NCBI GenBank assembly: GCA_025266875.1
Contig: JALLLT010000039.1
Location: 124,001 to 188,000 of the forward strand
Reading direction: 5' to 3'
DNA: 64,000 bases
DNA from: Fennellomyces sp. T-0311
Taxonomy: Eukaryota > Mucoromycota > Mucoromycetes > Mucorales > Lichtheimiaceae
This document shows positions 59,879-64,000 of the stretch, one piece after another (positions within the stretch are counted from its first letter, which is position 1; every line of letters starts with the position of its first letter). The position numbers and the translations under genes are program-made. The notes below the pieces were generated by a model. That model made no database searches and was not told the DNA's origin. It saw nothing but the letters and a program-made list of their open reading frames with translations.

Positions 59879-60677
59879 TCAGTCATCTTCGTCATTCTTA
59901 TCGCTATACAGATGCTTGCCTCTTTGCTGATACGAAGTCATTCCGCGGCCACTACCAACCACGCCCACTAAATAAGCCTGGTGATTAGCATGCTCTTGGA
60001 TATCACCCACGCCTCCCTTTACCTTTGCCTTCGGGATTGTCGGGCGTCTTGAAAATACTCTTCTTATTAATTGGCGTTGCGGCCATCTTTTTCTTTTTCT
60101 TTTTGTTCTCTGCGCTCGAAGCGAAATTCAACCATGCGTTCTTCTTGACCTCCACCTCGGAAACCTTTTTCTTCTTTGGTTGTGGAGCCGCCGATGACGA
60201 AGTCTTTTCCTTCTTCTTCTTGGGCGAAGCTACATCTTCGAAAATACCCTGTCGTTTCTTATTGTCTAACGCCTTGACATCTTCTGCTTTTAGCATTTCG
60301 CTATCCGAATAGCCTCGGAACACCACCGAAAACACTTGATCCGCACCGCCGATCGCTGTAATCGTCGCTCGATAAAATTGTCCATCGCCTGACCAACGTG
60401 CCATCACTTCTTGACCTACTGAAAATTGATGTGTCTTTAAAGCAGGTGTCGACGGTGACGATGTCTGTGGTGATGGTGATACCGGCGTTCTAGGACTTTG
60501 TGAGGTTTTTTTAGCCGGTTGTTGCTTTTGCTGTTGCTGCTCTAGCTGTTGCGTCAGCGTGATTAATTCCTGGAGATCATGCTGCAGTTTTTTTAATTCG
60601 TCGTTATTAGGATCTTTGGACAGTGCAAGCTCCACTTGTTCCAATTGGTATAGATAGGATTCACTGTCGTCGCTCAT
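59879..60677 (-). CDS. SPF30/SMNDC1-like Tudor-domain splicing factor
   Basis: Two exons (60677-60023, 59967-59879), 247 residues, with a small GTAAAG..TTTAG intron of 55 bp. Start MSDDSESYLYQLEQVE, with a coiled-coil N-terminus (ELKKLQHDLQELITLTQQLEQQQQ), then a Tudor domain (FSVGQEVMARWSGDGQFYRATI, then FSVVFRGYSDSEMLKAEDV) with aromatic cage residues W, Y, F and Y. The C-terminus is Lys-rich with NAWLNFASS and ends KVGVVGSGRGMTSYQQRGKHL. The layout matches SMNDC1/SPF30, which binds symmetric dimethylarginine on Sm proteins during spliceosome assembly. The ATG upstream (60707, MFDFVLYNLH) was rejected because the conserved MSDD start is downstream. Confidence 0.9.
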
Positions 60678-62844
60678 GTGTAAGTTATAAAGGACAAAGT
60701 CGAACAAGTGACTTGCAATGCTCTGGCGTCCCTACATTCAACCGCCGCGTTAAGGTATGTGTGTCTCTCCACCCCTCGAACGGTCACCGTTGCCAGGCGC
60801 ATCAATAGATATTTATATCCACACATAAGTTCCTTTTGGCGATATCGGGCTTCACATACAAAGTTTATGGACAATCCAATGGTGGTGAGGTGCTTTGCCG
60901 GTTTCGTAATCCTACTTCGCTGCCTTGTTTACTAACAAGAAATGAATCAAAATAGCCGATAAGGTGCAAACTATTATCCTACTGTTGAAAAAAAAAAGAG
61001 ATATAGCGATGGATAGATACGTAGGAGAGCCATACATATACCAGCTAGACTACAGCTACTCTTTACTCGTTTGGTAACTGATGTTTTCTCTTAATCAACG
61101 AGAGAGTAACTGAATTACATGCATTGCAAATATTATTGTATCGCGCCTTTGGTTTATATCTATCAAAGTTACGTAGAATTTATCAAAGCAAGCCGAGGAG
61201 TACGCACGGTTAAATGCTTCTTGAACAAGAAATTAGGGAAGCAAAGCCCTTTAGGAGACTACCAATTATAGTGATGTTTGGAACTCCAATACGCAACAAC
61301 AGATAGTTGGCAATAGAATAGATTAGAACATCATCATCTATTTGTTTCTAGTTCTTGGATGACGCACTGATACGTAGAAATTTACAATTAATAGTCCGGA
61401 ATAGGTATGCAACGATACTCGCACATGCATTCAAAGCGGCTTATCGACAGAATTCTTTATCCACTCAAGTTCAGAACTGATAAGCAGTGTTAAAAGATGA
61501 AACCATTGCAAAATATGTATATACATAAAGCATTTTATTTGTTCAAGCGCTACGTATGTATGTAGGAGCATAGCAAAAGCAATGAGAACACGATGATAAA
61601 TACATTTGCTATGGGGAATGCGGTAGCAGCTAAGACCCCCCTCCCGACTACGTAACTGATAAGTTTAAGATGGAGCAAAGCACAAGCGCGACTGAATAGC
61701 ATATTAAAAAGATAACTTCCGCGCAAAAAAGCTTGATTTTGTTGATCTAATAGAATCCATGGTAGTCTTGGACCTGTCAAACCAAAAAAAGTATACCCTG
61801 TGTTGTACCTGAAACATATTTCTAAACAGTTTTTTTGAAAAGATTGCTTTGCATTTATTACTCATAGATCAGATTAAAAAAGTAAAAGTCCTCAGAGCGA
61901 TACTTTGTGGGTCCTTTGCTGGATGAACTATATGCCAATCACGTCATTACCGTTCCAAAGAACAATGATGGAACAACTACGACACGGTACCACCTTTTTC
62001 ATACTATTGGGAGCTCTATCGGCAACAATAATAGAATGTTCTTTGCCATATTAGCTCATACAAGCAAGATAATCTATATCGACGATTACGCATGACCACG
62101 GTATACAAAACAAAGAAAAACTGATCACTGTTGCTCAAGCTGCAAGCGTCACACCACGAAATGATCTGCTGGTTGTTACACACACAACTGTTGTAAAACA
62201 GGTTGTCAAGTATCCGGGTATTTGCCCTCTCTCTCTCGATTATTCTGCTTAAATCGATCGCCACCTGAGATATTTTGCTCCTACGTGAAAAGAGACCTTA
62301 GCTTCAGCCTCTTTCGCTCTTCTATATACAAAAGTCGAAACTATTCCTCTCTCGTAGCTTTCAGAACAGGCTTTGGAGGGAGGCAAATGGGAGCCCTGAC
62401 TCGGATCAGATAAGGAGTTCGTCGGGCAGATTAGTTGTCCTCGTGTGGAAAAAAGGATGGAATACTCTATAATGTTAGACAGTTGCATTTCTAATACAAC
62501 GATGTTGTTCTTCATTCCAGTTTCATCGGTGTGGAGTAAAGAAATAAAAAAAACAGCATGGCAAAACCTTTAGGCAGTCCATCGTTATGTTCTTGTTATT
62601 ATTCCTTCCATCCTATCATATTCTCAGAGTCAATCCCAAATGTGACCCTTAATAAGAAAAGAGACAATGATCGATCATGAAAACAGAAAGCAGAAACGGT
62701 TTCCTTGTTGTCATGACCTTTAAAAAAATATTCAATGTCCCCGGATCCTATCCAAATGGCGCTAATTATGCCGACAAGGTTTACGCTAATTCACGTGTAG
62801 CGGAAACTTTCGGCTCCTGTTGGCGTTTTCTTCACCTGAACCCA
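60678..62844. other. AT-rich spacer containing a transposase relic
   Basis: 2.2 kb without an intact gene. 61907-62095 (plus) reads PLLDELYANHVITVPKNNDG, then FHTIGSSIGNNNRM, FAILAHTSKI: the order and spacing resemble the TNP2 block with LEQNGLVVKSGK and LVGATGDMMG in the transposon at 19 kb, so it may be an old fragment of a CACTA-like transposase. It is short and stops at 62095. Nothing else was recognised. Confidence 0.4.
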
Positions 62845-63820
62845 ATGTCAGTGGCAGCAGCAACGCTCAATGCTCTGAAGCAATTCTCTTCTTGTGAGGT
62901 AAAAAAAAAGAGTAATTCACAATTTGAACGTGTCATTCACGTCAAGTATACAGATTGCGGATGCACTTTTAAAATTGGGTCAACGACCCTGGGGTGGATA
63001 CATTCCCGATATTGAAATGTGGTCACCGCGTTATTGCGATGGGGACACTCGAATTGTTGGACCTGCTTTTACTGTTAAGGTAAAGTATGGGTTAGCACAG
63101 TTACAAAGGAAAAAAACCTGTATTGAATTGTTGCAAAGATGGTAGAACGATCCAACACTTCAGCACCCAGCCCGCCTGAACACTTTGTAAAACTCAAACA
63201 AAACCCCTTTTTTGTTGTCTTTAGTAACTGAATTTTTTTTACAATAGGCAGATGCAGCTACGGAAGATAGCGTGATGGTTATCTCGGCACCAAAAGGTAA
63301 AAAAGGGGGCGGGGCGGGGGAATGCAAGAAGAGAAAAGCGACTCTAACAATCATCTCAACACAGACGTGAAGGGTGCATGTTGGGGAGGGTTGATGTCCG
63401 CTCGTGCAAAGGCTAAAAAAGTTCAAGGAGTGGTGATTGATGGTCGAGTCCGAGACTTGCGTGAGCATCGATCGATGGAATATCCCGTAATAATGACTAT
63501 GTTTTTCTTTCTATCAATGCAAGAAACTGATATGTTTTCCATAGGTATTCGCTAAATCCCATTCGATTTTGCCGCAAAATGCATTTGTACGACCTTCCGA
63601 ACTGCAAGTTCCAATTACCATGTCGACTTCACCTGTGGTCGTCACACCTGGCGATATCATTGTTGCTGATGTGGATGGTGTTATCTGCATTCCCGTAGAT
63701 CTGGTGGATGATGTGATCAAAAGTTGCACTAAATATGTTGCAATTGATGATAAGTGTATGGAAGCATTGCAACAAGGATTTGGCGTCAAGGAGACGTTTG
63801 CCAAATATCGAGGAACCTAA
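62845..63820 (+). CDS. RraA-family protein (HMG-aldolase / oxaloacetate decarboxylase-like)
   Basis: Five exons (62845-62898, 62954-63079, 63248-63296, 63365-63486, 63545-63820) give 208 residues. The start MSVAAATLNALKQFSSCE is followed by IADALLKLGQRPWGGYIP. The core matches RraA-like folds: WGGLMSARAKAKKVQG, then VVIDGRVRDLREHR with the R-D pair that binds substrate and metal in HMG aldolases, then VTPGDIIVADVDGVICIP. In bacteria RraA inhibits RNase E; most fungal relatives are thought to be aldolases or oxaloacetate decarboxylases. The substrate here cannot be told. The ATG at 62677 in the same frame would add an unconserved leader and was rejected. The gene looks complete. Confidence 0.88.
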
Positions 63821-64000
63821 AAAGAAGTTTTTTTTTTTACTGATACACAAAATATGTCAATAAACTTTCAACATAAAAAACAAACATACGATTGGAGGAT
63901 CTGCAGGCACGCGCCGACAGTGGACACGGAGAAAGGGGGTGAAAAAGTTGTTATCCGATAGCAAACAAAGAAAAAAAAGTGTTTTCGTCTATATAATTCT

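Overview
This is a nuclear window from a filamentous fungus, most likely an early-diverging one (Mucoromycota, probably Mucorales). The evidence is short GT-AG introns of roughly 40-80 bp, dense intron-containing genes, a GPI-type chitin deacetylase, a RhoGAP with WW-MyTH4-RhoGAP architecture, a Rom2-type Rho GEF, and three classes of eukaryotic DNA transposon (CACTA-like/TNP2, KDZ and Crypton-like tyrosine recombinase). The species cannot be named from the sequence alone. Gene models below were spliced by eye from frame continuity and GT..AG sites; no search or alignment was run.

Layout: 0-0.5 kb holds a dead Ty3/gypsy chromodomain-integrase relic. 2.1-8.3 kb (minus strand) carries a KCTD-type BTB gene, an orphan exon, a decayed partial duplicate of a RhoGAP 3' end, and the complete WW-MyTH4-RhoGAP gene. 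After a 3.7-kb gene-poor stretch comes a large Rho1-type exchange factor (12.0-16.6 kb, minus): proline-rich head, DEP, DH, PH, CNH. Between 19.13 and 24.55 kb sits a complete-looking DNA transposon with 44-bp terminal inverted repeats, GATCCTG-rich subterminal repeats and two divergently transcribed genes, a TNP2-type transposase and an accessory protein. A 5-kb AT-rich stretch follows.

29.5-33.1 kb has a GPI-type chitin deacetylase and a gene for an uncharacterised protein with a PD-(D/E)XK-like motif. 33.8-42.0 kb is a second mobile-element island: a Crypton-like tyrosine recombinase with a C-terminal GCR1_C domain (one frameshift), a loxP-like inverted repeat, a mitochondrial-DNA-like AT/GC patch, a KDZ transposase and an HMG-box-like companion gene.

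42.3-63.8 kb is a denser housekeeping region: Sec61 alpha, a SART3-like HAT-repeat protein without RRMs, a secreted 8-cysteine mini-protein, two disordered proline-rich proteins (one with PB1), a small acidic protein, a GPI-anchored GH16 glycosidase, a tandem CCCH (tristetraprolin-type) RNA-binding protein, an Sds3-like HDAC-complex subunit, an SPF30/SMNDC1-like Tudor splicing factor, and an RraA-family protein.

Functional themes: Rho signalling (GAP plus GEF on the same strand, 4 kb apart), cell wall (chitin deacetylase, GH16), RNA processing (SART3, SPF30, CCCH), and mobile DNA. The strongest candidates for something undescribed are the two-gene CACTA-like element, the KDZ element with its HMG-like partner, and the Crypton-like gene with its nearby 34-bp inverted repeat.
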